Of a DNA stretch of 64,000 nt, positions 18,563-28,144 are shown one piece after another; within the stretch, counting starts at the first letter, position 1, and every line of letters starts with the position of its first letter. Below the pieces are notes generated by a model that saw only the letters and a program-made list of their open reading frames with translations, made no database searches and had not been told where the DNA came from. The translations under genes were made by a program, and so were the position numbers. Source of the DNA: Achromobacter spanius (lineage in GTDB: Bacteria > Pseudomonadota > Gammaproteobacteria > Burkholderiales > Burkholderiaceae_B); assembly GCF_029637605.1 (NCBI RefSeq), contig NZ_CP121261.1, forward strand, positions 2,356,001 to 2,420,000. Direction: 5' to 3'.

Positions 18563-19858
18563 ATGGCATTCAAACCGGTTTACGTCGTGGATGGCGCCCG
18601 TACGCCCTTCCTGAAAGCCCGCACCGGGCCCGGCCCATTCTCGGCGGGCGACCTGGCGGTGCAGGCCGGCCGCGCCCTGTTGCTGCGCCAGCCCTATGCC
18701 CCCGCCGATCTGGACGAAGTCATCGTGGGCTGCGCCGCGCCCTCGCCCGATGAAGTCAACATCGGCCGCGTGATTGCACTGCGCCTGGGCTGCGGCAACC
18801 AGGTCCCCGGCTGGACGGTGATGCGCAATTGCGCGTCCGGCATGCAGGCGCTGGATTCCGGCATTGCCAACATCCAGTCCGGCCGTTCGCAATTGGTGCT
18901 GGCCGGCGGCACGGATGCGCTGTCGCGCGCGCCGCTGTTGTTTTCAGACGATATGGTGCGCTGGCTGTCCGGCTGGTATGCGGCGCGCGGCGTGGGCGCC
19001 AAACTGGCGGCCTTGCGCGGCTTCAAACTGAAAAGCCTGGCGCCGGTCATCGGCCTGCTCAAGGGCCTGACGGACCCGGTAGTGGGCCTGTCGATGGGCC
19101 AGACCGCCGAAAACGTCGCTACCCGTTTCGGCATCGACCGCGCCGCCATGGACGCATACGCGGCGGGCAGCCACCAGCGTGTGCTGGCCGCGCGCGCGGC
19201 GGGCGCGCTGGGTGAAATCACGCCGCTGATCGATAACCAGGGCAAGCTGTACCCCGACGATGACGGCGTGCGCGAAGACTCCACGCCCGACAAACTGGCC
19301 AAGCTCAGGCCCGTGTTCGACAAGCCCTGGGGCAACATCACGGCGGGCAACAGCTCGCAGGTGACCGACGGCGCGGCCATGCTGGTGCTGGCTTCCGAAG
19401 AGGCCGTGGCCCGCTGGAACCTGCGCCCCATCGGCCGCATTGTCGACAGCCAATGGGCCGGCCTGGACCCCGCGCAGATGGGCTTGGGCCCCGTGCATGC
19501 CGCCACCCCCATCCTGCAACGCCACGGCTTGGGCTTGAACGACCTGGACTTGTGGGAAATCAACGAAGCCTTCGCCGCGCAGGTGCTGGGCTGCCTGGCG
19601 GCGTGGCGCGACGAAGCCTATTGCCAGGAGCATTTCGGGACGCCGGCCTGGGGATCGCTGGACCCCGCCAAACTCAACGTCGATGGCGGCGCCATCGCCA
19701 TCGGGCACCCGGTGGGCGCGTCCGGCGCGCGCATCGTGCTGCACCTGCTTGACGCGCTCAAGCGCCGCGGCGCCAGGCGCGGCATGGCGGCCATCTGCAT
19801 CGGCGGCGGCCAAGGCGGCGCCATGCTGGTTGAAACCCTGGACGAGGACCGCCCATGA
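18563..19858 (+). CDS. Acetyl-CoA C-acyltransferase (thiolase, FadI-like)
   Basis: Cleaves 3-ketoacyl-CoA with CoA to acetyl-CoA and a shortened acyl-CoA. In the 431 residues the nucleophile is Cys90 in RNCASGMQAL. Downstream are NEAFAAQVLG, GGAIAIGHPVGASGAR and CIGGGQGGAM, which supply the catalytic His and Cys. The length and the GQGG ending fit the FadI-type branch rather than the FadA type encoded later in the island. The stop overlaps the start of the multifunctional hydratase/dehydrogenase by 4 bp, consistent with an FadIJ-like pair. Confidence 0.92.
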   Translation: MAFKPVYVVDGARTPFLKARTGPGPFSAGDLAVQAGRALLLRQPYAPADLDEVIVGCAAPSPDEVNIGRVIALRLGCGNQVPGWTVMRNCASGMQALDSGIANIQSGRSQLVLAGGTDALSRAPLLFSDDMVRWLSGWYAARGVGAKLAALRGFKLKSLAPVIGLLKGLTDPVVGLSMGQTAENVATRFGIDRAAMDAYAAGSHQRVLAARAAGALGEITPLIDNQGKLYPDDDGVREDSTPDKLAKLRPVFDKPWGNITAGNSSQVTDGAAMLVLASEEAVARWNLRPIGRIVDSQWAGLDPAQMGLGPVHAATPILQRHGLGLNDLDLWEINEAFAAQVLGCLAAWRDEAYCQEHFGTPAWGSLDPAKLNVDGGAIAIGHPVGASGARIVLHLLDALKRRGARRGMAAICIGGGQGGAMLVETLDEDRP

Positions 19859-21933
19859 CGACCATCGACACGCTTTCCCACTGGCGCCTGGAGCGCGACA
19901 CCGACGGCCTGGCATGGCTGACGTTCGACCGCGCCGGCAGCGCCGTGAACGCGCTGTCGGCCGACACCATGGCCGAGCTGGCCGTGGTGCTGGACGCGCT
20001 GGACGCCGCCCCGCCCAAGGGGCTGATCATCCAGTCCGGCAAGGCCACGGGCTTTATCGTGGGCGCCGACGTCAACGAATTCGCCAACCTGGACACCCCG
20101 GAACAAGCGCGCGCGCTGGTGGCCCGTGGCTGGAACCTGTTCAACCGCCTGGCCGCCGTGCGCTATCCCACGCTGGCCCTGATCCAGGGCCATTGCCTGG
20201 GCGGCGGACTGGAGCTGGCGCTGGCTTGCCGCTACCGGCTGGTGGCCGATCAGCCCGGCACCTCGCTGGCGCTGCCAGAAGTCATGCTGGGCATCTTTCC
20301 TGGCTGGGGCGGCATGCTGCGTCTGCCGCAAGTCATCGGCGCGCCCGCCGCGCTGGACATGATGCTGACGGGCCGTGGCGCGGATGCCCGCCGCGCGGCC
20401 GCGCTGGGCCTGGCCGACGCGCGCGTGCCCACGCGCCTGCTGCACGCCGCCGCGCGCCAGACCGTGCTGTCGAAAAAGCCCCCGCGCCGCGCGCGCGGGT
20501 TGGGAGGCCTGGCCAACCGCTGGCCGTTCAAGGCCATCGTCGCCAACCGCGCGCGCAAGCAGATCGCCGAGAAAGATCCGCTGGGGCACTACCCCGCCGC
20601 GCCCGCCATCGTCACGTTATGGGAAAAGCATGGCGGCAACGCCTTGCAGGCCCCTGAGTTGATCGACCGCATCATTTCGTCGGACACCGCGCGCAACCTG
20701 CTGCGCGTGTTCCGCTTGCAGGAACGGCTGAAGGCCAACGGCAAGCAGCCGGGTGTCGCCCCCGCGCGCCATGTGCATGTGGTGGGCGCGGGCACGATGG
20801 GTGGCGACATCGCGGCGTGGTGCGCGCTCAAGGGCATGACGGTGACCTTGCAAGACCAGGACATGGCTCGCATCGCCCCCGCCATCAAACGCGCGGCCGC
20901 GCTGTATGCGCGCCGCTTGAAAGATTCGCGCCTGGCGCGCGCCGCGCTGGACCGCCTGATCCCCGACCCCGCGGGCGGTGGCGTGCCGCGCGCCGACATC
21001 ATCATCGAAGCCATCAGCGAACAAGCCGAGGCCAAGCGCGCGCTGTATGCGTCGCTGGAACCCCGCATGAAGACCGACGCGCTGCTGGCCACCAACACGT
21101 CCAGCCTGTCGCTGGAAACCTTGCGCGCCGGGCTGGCGCGGCCCGAACGATTGGTGGGCATCCACTTTTTCAACCCGGTGGCCAAGATGCCGCTGGTGGA
21201 GGTGGTGCATGCCGACGGTGACATGGCGGGCAACGCCGCGAACAACGCGGGGGACAACGCGGACGGCACTCCGGGCGGCAACTTGAGCGACGCCACCGCG
21301 CGCGCCTGCGCCTTTGTGGGCCAGATCGACAAGCTGGCGCTTCCTGTCAAGAGCGCGCCGGGATTCCTCGTGAACGCCGTGCTGGCGCCCTATATGCTGC
21401 AAGCCATGCGCAGCGTGGATGAAGGCCTGGCGCCGGAAACCGTCGACGCCGCCATGGTGGCCTTCGGCATGCCGATGGGCCCGCTGGAACTGGCCGATAC
21501 CGTGGGCCTGGATATCGCCCGCGCGGCGGGCGAAGCCCTGGCGGATGGCGCCGAGCCGCCCCGCTGCCTGGCCGACCGCTTGGCGCGCGGCGACCTCGGC
21601 AAGAAAAGCGGCAAGGGCTTCTACATCTGGCGCGACGGCAAGCCGGTCAAAGCGGAAAAGGCCAACGCAACCAAGGGCAAAGCAGCCCGGGACAAAGCCA
21701 ACGCCGCGCTCGCCGCCGCCCCCGTCGCCGCCCCCGCAGGGCTGGCGCAGCGCCTGATCCAACCCTTGGTGGACGCCACCCGGCAGCGCGTGGAGGACGG
21801 CGTGGTTGCCGATGCCGACCTGGCCGACGCCGGCGTGATTTTCGGAACGGGGTTTGCTCCTTTCACGGGCGGACCCTTGCATTACCAGGGCAGCAATGCC
21901 TGGCATCAACGTGGAACGGCTCATGCCGATTAG
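19855..21933 (+). CDS. Enoyl-CoA hydratase / 3-hydroxyacyl-CoA dehydrogenase (FadJ-like)
   Basis: Bifunctional enzyme of 692 residues with the FadB/FadJ order. The crotonase domain comes first (about 10-200): the oxyanion element FIVGADVNEF, GHCLGGGLELAL and LPEVMLGIFPGWGG, both catalytic Glu present. The NAD-dependent dehydrogenase follows (about 300-590): GAGTMGGDIAAW, then HFFNPVAKMPLVEVVH. Unusual are an Asn/Gly/Ala-rich insert at about residues 456-481, just after the catalytic motif (DNA 21221-21297), and a Lys/Ala/Pro-rich stretch at about 599-630, both likely loops or linkers. It forms a complete cycle with the preceding thiolase and FadE. Confidence 0.92.
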   Translation: MTTIDTLSHWRLERDTDGLAWLTFDRAGSAVNALSADTMAELAVVLDALDAAPPKGLIIQSGKATGFIVGADVNEFANLDTPEQARALVARGWNLFNRLAAVRYPTLALIQGHCLGGGLELALACRYRLVADQPGTSLALPEVMLGIFPGWGGMLRLPQVIGAPAALDMMLTGRGADARRAAALGLADARVPTRLLHAAARQTVLSKKPPRRARGLGGLANRWPFKAIVANRARKQIAEKDPLGHYPAAPAIVTLWEKHGGNALQAPELIDRIISSDTARNLLRVFRLQERLKANGKQPGVAPARHVHVVGAGTMGGDIAAWCALKGMTVTLQDQDMARIAPAIKRAAALYARRLKDSRLARAALDRLIPDPAGGGVPRADIIIEAISEQAEAKRALYASLEPRMKTDALLATNTSSLSLETLRAGLARPERLVGIHFFNPVAKMPLVEVVHADGDMAGNAANNAGDNADGTPGGNLSDATARACAFVGQIDKLALPVKSAPGFLVNAVLAPYMLQAMRSVDEGLAPETVDAAMVAFGMPMGPLELADTVGLDIARAAGEALADGAEPPRCLADRLARGDLGKKSGKGFYIWRDGKPVKAEKANATKGKAARDKANAALAAAPVAAPAGLAQRLIQPLVDATRQRVEDGVVADADLADAGVIFGTGFAPFTGGPLHYQGSNAWHQRGTAHAD

Positions 21934-21997
21934 ACCGGCCCCGCAAACAGACCGGCAGTGCAATAGAGACATACATCCAACTCGAGGAGGCAGTACC

Positions 21998-23320
21998 ATG
22001 CGCAGACGTTCATTGTCCCTGAGCACCTTGTCGGCCATCGTGGTCGGCTTGGGCGCGTCCGCAACGTCCTACGCTGCCGGCTTTCAGCTCTTAGAGCAGA
22101 ACGCCAGTGGCCTGGGCAACGCCTACGCGGGCTCGGCGGCAAATCCGGAAAACGCCAGCATCATCTACTACAACCCGGCAGGCATGACGTATCTGCCGGG
22201 CGTGAACTTTTCGGGCGGGGTCAATCTGATCAAGCCGTCGTTCAAGTTCAAGGACAACGGCGACAGCCGCAACCCCAGCGTTCCCGGCATTCCGGGCTCG
22301 GGGCTGAACGGCTCGGTGCCCACGGGCGGCAACGGCGGGGACGCCGGCAACCTGGGCGTGGTACCCAACCTGTATGCCTCGTGGCAGTTGAATGAACAGT
22401 GGTTCATCGGCCTGGGCGTCGGCGCCCCCTTTGGCCTGATGACCGAGTACGACGACGACTGGGTGGGCCAGTACCACTCCAACAAGTTCGAGATCAAGAC
22501 CATCAACGTGAACCCCTCGATCGCCTACAAGGTCAACGACAAGTTCTCGATGGGCTTTGGCGTGAACTGGCAGCACATCGACGCCAACTACAAGAAAAAA
22601 ACGGTGGTGCCGATTGCCGGGCTGCCGGTCGCCACCAATGGCGACGCCGACCTGAACCTGAAGGGCGACGCCTGGGGCTGGAACGTCGGCTTCATGTTGC
22701 AACCCACGGAAGACACCCGCATCGGCCTGTCGTACCGTTCAAAGATCAAGCACACCGCCAAGGGCGATACCGACATCACCAACATCGGCCCCACCGGGCA
22801 ATCGGTGTCGTTCGACGCCAAGGCCTCGGTTGACCTGCCCGATACGCTGATCCTCAGCGCCGCGCACCAGTTGAACGAACGCTGGGAACTGCTGGGCGAC
22901 GTGTCGTGGACGGGTTGGAGCAGCATTCCCGAGCTGAAGATCCGAAACTCCGGCCCGGGCGCGCGTGACGATGACCTGCCCCTGAACTTCCGCGACACCT
23001 GGCGCATTGCCGTGGGCGCGAACTACAAGTTCGCGCCGGCCTGGAAGTGGAAGTTCGGCTTGGCGTATGACCAGTCGCCGGTCCACAACGAAGCCGACCG
23101 CCCAACGTCCCTGCCCGACAACAATCGCTACTGGTTCTCGACCGGCGTACAGTGGGAAGCCACCAAGACCACCACGCTGGACCTGGGCTACACCTATCTG
23201 TACCTGCGCGACACGGACATCGACACCACGTCCGGCAGTGCGGCGACCAAGGGCCGCGTGGCTGGCACCTATAACAGCAACGCCCACATCGTCGGCCTGC
23301 AACTGACGTCCCGCTTCTAG
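21998..23320 (+). CDS. fadL: FadL/OmpP1-family outer-membrane transporter
   Basis: Takes long-chain fatty acids or other hydrophobic molecules across the outer membrane. The 440-residue product has a signal peptide (1 to about 26, cut near SYA-AGF), the FadL N-terminal hatch (GFQLLEQNASGLGNAYAG), the NPAGMTYL motif and alternating beta-strands ending in the C-terminal aromatic (LTSRF). The start at 21998 was preferred over an open frame from 21854 because GAGGAGG lies 7 bp upstream and the signal peptide follows at once. Its place among beta-oxidation genes supports fatty-acid uptake. Confidence 0.92.
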   Translation: MRRRSLSLSTLSAIVVGLGASATSYAAGFQLLEQNASGLGNAYAGSAANPENASIIYYNPAGMTYLPGVNFSGGVNLIKPSFKFKDNGDSRNPSVPGIPGSGLNGSVPTGGNGGDAGNLGVVPNLYASWQLNEQWFIGLGVGAPFGLMTEYDDDWVGQYHSNKFEIKTINVNPSIAYKVNDKFSMGFGVNWQHIDANYKKKTVVPIAGLPVATNGDADLNLKGDAWGWNVGFMLQPTEDTRIGLSYRSKIKHTAKGDTDITNIGPTGQSVSFDAKASVDLPDTLILSAAHQLNERWELLGDVSWTGWSSIPELKIRNSGPGARDDDLPLNFRDTWRIAVGANYKFAPAWKWKFGLAYDQSPVHNEADRPTSLPDNNRYWFSTGVQWEATKTTTLDLGYTYLYLRDTDIDTTSGSAATKGRVAGTYNSNAHIVGLQLTSRF

Positions 23321-23375
23321 GCTTGCAAGGGCGGGCGGCCGCGCGCCGCCCCCCGTTTTTTGAAGGAGATTCCCC

Positions 23376-25766
23376 TTGAGCAAGTTCGTCGTCAAACACG
23401 TTGCCGTCCTGGGCGCCGGCGTCATGGGCGCGCAGATCGCCGCCCACCTGGCCAATGCCGGCGTGCCCGTCACGCTGTTCGACCTGGCCGCGTCCGAAGG
23501 CGACCGCAACGGCATCGTCAACAAGGCCCTGGCCGGCCTGAAAAAGCTGGAACCCGCCCCGCTGGCCGGCGCGGCCCGCATCGCCCTGATCACCCCCGCG
23601 AACTACGATGACCACCTGGACGCCCTGCGCGGCTGCGACCTGGTCATCGAAGCCATCGCCGAACGCATGGACTGGAAGACGGCGCTTTACGAGCGCATTG
23701 CCCCGCATGTGTCGCCCGACGCCATTGTTGCGTCCAACACGTCCGGCCTGTCGATCGACGCGCTGGCCAACGCCCTGCCCGCAAGCCTGCGCGAGCGCTT
23801 CTGCGGCATCCACTTCTTCAATCCGCCCCGCTACATGCGGCTGGTGGAAATCATTGCCACATCGCATACGCAGCCGGCCGTGCTGGACCAGTTGGAAACC
23901 TGGCTCACGTCCACGCTGGGCAAGGGCGTGATCCGCGCGCTGGACACGCCCAACTTCGTGGCCAACCGCATCGGCGTGTTCTCCATCCTGGCCGCCATGC
24001 ACCACACCGCGCGCCTGGGGCTGGGGTTTGACGAGGTCGACGCGCTGACCGGCCCGAAGATCGGCCGCCCCAAGAGCGCCACCTATCGCACGGCGGACGT
24101 GGTTGGGCTGGACACGCTGGCCCACGTGGTGGGCACCATGGAAAAGAACCTGCCCGACGACCCCTGGCACCGCTACTTTGCGCTGCCGGCATGGTTGTCG
24201 GCCCTGATCCAAAAAGGCGCGCTGGGCCAGAAGACCGGTGCGGGCGTCTACCGCAAGCAAGGCCGCGACATCCTGGTGCTGGACCTGAAGGCGCAAGACT
24301 ACGTGCCCAGCGCCGGCAAGCTGGCCGATGAGGTCGCCGCCCTCTTGAAGGAACGCAATCCCGCCAAGCGCTTTGCCGCGCTGCGTGCCAGCGAGCACCC
24401 GCAGGCGCAGTTCCTGTGGAGCCTGTTCCGCGACATCTTCCACTACAGCGCCGTGCAGCTTGAACACGTGGCCGACAACGCGCGCGACCTGGACCTGGCC
24501 ATGCGCTGGGGCTTCGGCTGGGCGCAAGGCCCGTTCGAAACCTGGCAGGCGGCCGGCTGGCAGGACATTGCCGCCGCCGTGGCCGAAGACATCGCCGCCG
24601 GCCGCGCCATGAGCAACGCGCCCCTGCCCGCCTGGGTACAAGAACCCGACCGCCACGGCGTGCATGCGCCCGAGGGCTCGTATTCCGCGCGCACCGGCAC
24701 CTTGCATCCGCGTTCTGCCTTGCCGGTGTATCGCCGCCAGTTGTTCCCCGAGCGTGTCTTCGGTGAAGGCCCGGATGACCGTGGCGTCACCGTGTGGGAA
24801 AACGAAGGCGTGCGCTTGTGGAACCTGCCGGACGTGGATGCGGGCATCGCCATCCTGTCCGTCACATCGAAGAACCACACGCTGGGCGGCGAAGTATTGG
24901 AAGGCGTGCTGCAAGCCGTGGCGCGCGCTGAACGTGATTTCGACGGCCTGGTCATCTGGCACGAACCGCCCTTTGCCGTGGGCGCCAATCTGCAGCAAGT
25001 GGTGCAGGCGTGCGCCGAGGGCCAGTTCGACATGCTGGAAGCCATGGTCGAAAAATTCCAGCGCGCGTCCCAGTCGTTCAAATACGCGCGCATTCCCACC
25101 GTGGCCGCCGTGCAGGGCATGGCGCTGGGCGGAGGCTGCGAATTCCTGATGCATGCTTCGCACCGCGTGCTGACGCTGGAAAGCTATATCGGCCTGGTGG
25201 AAGCCGGTGTCGGGCTGATCCCGGCCGGTGGCGGCAGCAAGGAATTTGCCGGCCGCGCGGCCGCGCTGGCGGCCAAGACCGCCACGCCGGGCGAGGTCTT
25301 CCCCTACCTGCAACCCGTCTTCCAGACCATCGCCATGGCGCAGGTGGCCAAGAGCGCGCTGGAAGCCATCGACGCGGGTTTCGCGCGCGAACACGACGTC
25401 GTGCTGTTTCACCCCGACGAACTGCTGTTTGTTGCCATCGGCCAGGCCCGTGCCGCGGCCCAGGCGGGCTACACGCCGCCGCCGCGACTGTCGAACATTC
25501 CGGTGGCGGGCCGCAACGGCATCGCCAACTTCGAGATGGTGCTGGTCAACATGCGCGAAGGCGGCATGATCAGCGCGCACGATTACCGCGTGGCGCGCAG
25601 CGCCGCCGTGGCTCTGTGCGGCGGCGAAGTCGAAACCGGCACGAAGGTGGACGAAGAATGGCTGTTGGCGGTTGAGCGCCGCGAATTCGTCGCGCTCTTG
25701 CGCACGCCTGAAACCCAGGCCCGCATCCGCCACACGCTGGAAACCGGCAAGCCGTTGCGCAACTGA
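23376..25766 (+). CDS. 3-Hydroxyacyl-CoA dehydrogenase / enoyl-CoA hydratase, FadN-type domain order
   Basis: The 796-residue bifunctional enzyme has the dehydrogenase at the N-terminus (GAGVMGAQIAAHLANAG at about 12-28, IHFFNPPRYMRLVEI at about 145-160) and the crotonase at the C-terminus (GMALGGGCEF, GLVEAGVGLIPAGGG, both catalytic Glu present). That is the reverse of FadB/FadJ and the same as Bacillus FadN. It starts with TTG 23376, supported by AAGGAGAT 7-8 bp upstream. A FadA-type thiolase follows after 10 bp. The island therefore encodes two separate multifunctional sets, perhaps for different chain lengths or branched substrates. Confidence 0.92.
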   Translation: MSKFVVKHVAVLGAGVMGAQIAAHLANAGVPVTLFDLAASEGDRNGIVNKALAGLKKLEPAPLAGAARIALITPANYDDHLDALRGCDLVIEAIAERMDWKTALYERIAPHVSPDAIVASNTSGLSIDALANALPASLRERFCGIHFFNPPRYMRLVEIIATSHTQPAVLDQLETWLTSTLGKGVIRALDTPNFVANRIGVFSILAAMHHTARLGLGFDEVDALTGPKIGRPKSATYRTADVVGLDTLAHVVGTMEKNLPDDPWHRYFALPAWLSALIQKGALGQKTGAGVYRKQGRDILVLDLKAQDYVPSAGKLADEVAALLKERNPAKRFAALRASEHPQAQFLWSLFRDIFHYSAVQLEHVADNARDLDLAMRWGFGWAQGPFETWQAAGWQDIAAAVAEDIAAGRAMSNAPLPAWVQEPDRHGVHAPEGSYSARTGTLHPRSALPVYRRQLFPERVFGEGPDDRGVTVWENEGVRLWNLPDVDAGIAILSVTSKNHTLGGEVLEGVLQAVARAERDFDGLVIWHEPPFAVGANLQQVVQACAEGQFDMLEAMVEKFQRASQSFKYARIPTVAAVQGMALGGGCEFLMHASHRVLTLESYIGLVEAGVGLIPAGGGSKEFAGRAAALAAKTATPGEVFPYLQPVFQTIAMAQVAKSALEAIDAGFAREHDVVLFHPDELLFVAIGQARAAAQAGYTPPPRLSNIPVAGRNGIANFEMVLVNMREGGMISAHDYRVARSAAVALCGGEVETGTKVDEEWLLAVERREFVALLRTPETQARIRHTLETGKPLRN

Positions 25767-25776
25767 GGAAAGCATC

Positions 25777-26976
25777 ATGACCAAGCAGATACAAGACGCC
25801 TACATCGTCGCCGCCACGCGCCTGCCGGTGGGCAAGCGCAATGGCGCCTACATCACCACGCGCCCCGACGACATGCTGGCCGCCGCGCTGAACGGCGCGC
25901 TGGCGCAGGTGCCAGCGCTGGACACCGCGCGCATCGAAGACGTGATTGCCGGCTGCGCCATGCCGGAAGCCGAACAAGGCATGAACGTGGCGCGCATCGG
26001 CCTGCTGCTGGCGGGCCTGCCGCAAAGCGTGGCGGGCGTGACCGTCAACCGCTTCTGCGCGTCGGGCTTGCAGGCGGTGGCCGACGCCGCCGCGCGCATC
26101 CGCATGGGCGAGGCCGACATCATGATCGGGGCGGGCACCGAATCCATGAGCGCCATGCCGCAGATCATGGGCAACAAGGTGTCGATGAACCCCGAGATCT
26201 TCGCCCACGACGAGAACATCGGCATGGCCTTCGGCATGGGGCTGACCGGTGAAAAGGTGGCTGAACGCTGGAAGGTCTCGCGCGAGGATCAGGACGCCTT
26301 CGCGCTGGCTTCCCACCAAAAAGCCTGCGCCGCGATCGCGGCCGGCCATTTCCGCGCTGAAACCACGCCGTATGAAGTGGTGTCGCATCTGCCGGACGGC
26401 GCCAGCGGCGCGCTGCGCGTGGTGCGCCGCCTGGTCGAAGTGGACGAAGGCCCGCGCCCGGACAGCAACGCCGAAGCCTTGGCGCGGCTGCGTCCCGTGT
26501 TCTCGACGCGCGGCAGCGTCACGGCCGGCAATAGCTCGCAGATGTCCGACGGCGCGGCCGCCGTGGTGCTGGTGTCCGACCGTATCCTGCGCGAATTCAA
26601 CCTGAGCCCGCTGGCGCGCTTTGTCAGCTTCGCGGTGGCCGGCGTGCCGCCCGAAGTGATGGGCATCGGCCCCGTCGCGGCGATCCCCAAGGTGCTGGAA
26701 CGCGCCGGCATCACGCAAGACGCGCTGGACTGGATTGAGCTGAACGAGGCCTTCGCGGCCCAATCGCTGGCGGTGATCCGCGAACTGAAGCTGGACCCCA
26801 GCAAGGTCAACCCACTGGGCGGCGCCATCGCGCTGGGCCACCCGCTGGGCGCCACCGGCGCCATCCGCACTGCCACCATCACGCACGGCCTGCGCCGCAC
26901 GGGCGGCAAGTACGGGCTGGTCACCATGTGCATCGGCACCGGCATGGGCGCGGCCGGGCTGTTCGAAGCGATGTAG
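25777..26976 (+). CDS. fadA: Acetyl-CoA C-acyltransferase (thiolase, FadA-like)
   Basis: Thiolase of 399 residues completing the second beta-oxidation set. The nucleophile is Cys94 in NRFCASGLQAV. Later come NEAFAAQSLAV, GGAIALGHPLGATGAI and CIGTGMGAAGLFE with the catalytic His and second Cys. The ATG at 25777 has GAGGAAAG upstream; an earlier in-frame ATG at 25672 lies inside the previous gene and adds a non-thiolase tail. It pairs with the FadN-type enzyme, as in Bacillus fadNA. Confidence 0.94.
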   Translation: MTKQIQDAYIVAATRLPVGKRNGAYITTRPDDMLAAALNGALAQVPALDTARIEDVIAGCAMPEAEQGMNVARIGLLLAGLPQSVAGVTVNRFCASGLQAVADAAARIRMGEADIMIGAGTESMSAMPQIMGNKVSMNPEIFAHDENIGMAFGMGLTGEKVAERWKVSREDQDAFALASHQKACAAIAAGHFRAETTPYEVVSHLPDGASGALRVVRRLVEVDEGPRPDSNAEALARLRPVFSTRGSVTAGNSSQMSDGAAAVVLVSDRILREFNLSPLARFVSFAVAGVPPEVMGIGPVAAIPKVLERAGITQDALDWIELNEAFAAQSLAVIRELKLDPSKVNPLGGAIALGHPLGATGAIRTATITHGLRRTGGKYGLVTMCIGTGMGAAGLFEAM

Positions 26977-27020
26977 GGCCTGGCGCAACCCAGCAAAACC
27001 ACCATGCGACATAACCCGGC

Positions 27021-27575
27021 ATGCCCAGCATGAAGCCCTATTGGTTCAAGAACCTGTCGCCGGAATGGCGCGCGCGCCTGATGCGGGTGGGCTTCAACCT
27101 GCACCCGGCGTTTCGCGCCACCGGCGGCCGTGTGATGCATGTGTCGCCGGACTTCCAGCACATCCGCATCAAGCTGCCGCTGTTGCGGCGCACGCGCAAT
27201 ATCGTGGGCTCGATGTACGGCGGGTCGCTGTTCGCGGTGACGGACGGCGCCCATCCCACCATGCTGATGTCGGCGTTGGGGCCGGACCACATCGTGTGGG
27301 ACAAGGCGGCGTCGATCCGCTTTCGCAAGCCGGCCTACACGACCCTGTATGCCGACTTCCGGCTGCCACCCGGAGAAATCGCGGAGATACGCGGCGTGCT
27401 CGCGCGCGACCACGAAACCACCCGCACCTACACGGTGGAATTGAAGGACAAGGACGGCGTGGTGTATGCCGTGGTGGAACGCACGATCTATATCGCCGAC
27501 AAGAAGTTCTACAAGCGAAAGAACACAGGAGGAGACACATGCAATGCATCTCTGGAGGGCGATACACCGCCCTGA
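27021..27575 (+). CDS. Hotdog-fold protein, DUF4442/PaaI-like, possible acyl-CoA thioesterase
   Basis: The 184-residue product looks like a single hotdog domain: N-terminal helices (MKPYWFKNLSPEWRARLM), a central long helix with GGSLFAVTDGAHPTMLM, and strands IRFRKPAYTTLYADFRL and TRTYTVELKDKDGVVYAVVERTIYI. Such proteins usually hydrolyse acyl-CoA, and here it could relieve CoA sequestration or release fatty acid during beta-oxidation. Catalytic activity is inferred from fold and context. The end overlaps the next gene by 37 bp. The start may instead be the ATG 9 bp downstream. Confidence 0.78.
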   Translation: MPSMKPYWFKNLSPEWRARLMRVGFNLHPAFRATGGRVMHVSPDFQHIRIKLPLLRRTRNIVGSMYGGSLFAVTDGAHPTMLMSALGPDHIVWDKAASIRFRKPAYTTLYADFRLPPGEIAEIRGVLARDHETTRTYTVELKDKDGVVYAVVERTIYIADKKFYKRKNTGGDTCNASLEGDTPP

Positions 27576-28129
27576 GCCTGATCCTTGCCGCCAGCCTGGC
27601 GGTTGCGCCCGCGTTCGCCGCCGACAGGGAGGTTGGCGGCCTGCGCGTGCCGGAACATATGTCCGAGGGTGGCCGCACGCTGGTGCTCAACGGGGCGGGC
27701 CTGCGTACAAGATTCGTCGTGAAGGTCTACGTGGCCGCGCTGTACGTCACCACAAAAAGCCAGGACGCCACGGCGCTGATCAACAGCACGGAACCGCGCC
27801 GCATCCGTTTGCAATTGCTGCGCGACGTGGACAGCGAGAGTCTTGACGAAGCGCTGCAAGACGGCTTGCGCGACAACACGCCGCCTAAGGAACTTGCCAT
27901 GCTGAAGGCGTCGGCGGACCGCCTGAAAAGCCTGGTGGCCGATCTGGGCATTGCCCGCGAGGGCGATGTGGTCGACGTGGACTTCGACGCCCAAGGCGTG
28001 GCCGTGGCCCACAACGGCAAGCACCGGGGCCGCGTCGACAACCCCGATTTCGCGCGCGCCTTGCTCCGCGTCTGGCTGGGCGACAAGCCCGCGCAGACTT
28101 CCCTGAAGAATGCCCTGTTGGGCAACTAG
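27539..28129 (+). CDS. Secreted chalcone-isomerase-like protein
   Basis: The 196-residue product has a signal peptide (1 to about 27, cut near AFA-ADR) followed by the bacterial chalcone-isomerase-like domain: LNGAGLRTRFVVKVYVAALYV, then RIRLQLLRDVDSESLDEALQDGL and a C-terminal LLRVWLGDKPAQTSLKNALLG. In this family the fold binds fatty acids in some plant members, and the bacterial proteins are of unknown function. GGAGG lies 8-12 bp before the ATG, inside the preceding gene. Location between a hotdog protein and FadD suggests a periplasmic fatty-acid binding role, which is only an inference. Confidence 0.82.
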   Translation: MQCISGGRYTALSLILAASLAVAPAFAADREVGGLRVPEHMSEGGRTLVLNGAGLRTRFVVKVYVAALYVTTKSQDATALINSTEPRRIRLQLLRDVDSESLDEALQDGLRDNTPPKELAMLKASADRLKSLVADLGIAREGDVVDVDFDAQGVAVAHNGKHRGRVDNPDFARALLRVWLGDKPAQTSLKNALLGN

Positions 28130-28144
28130 GCGGAACCGCACACG

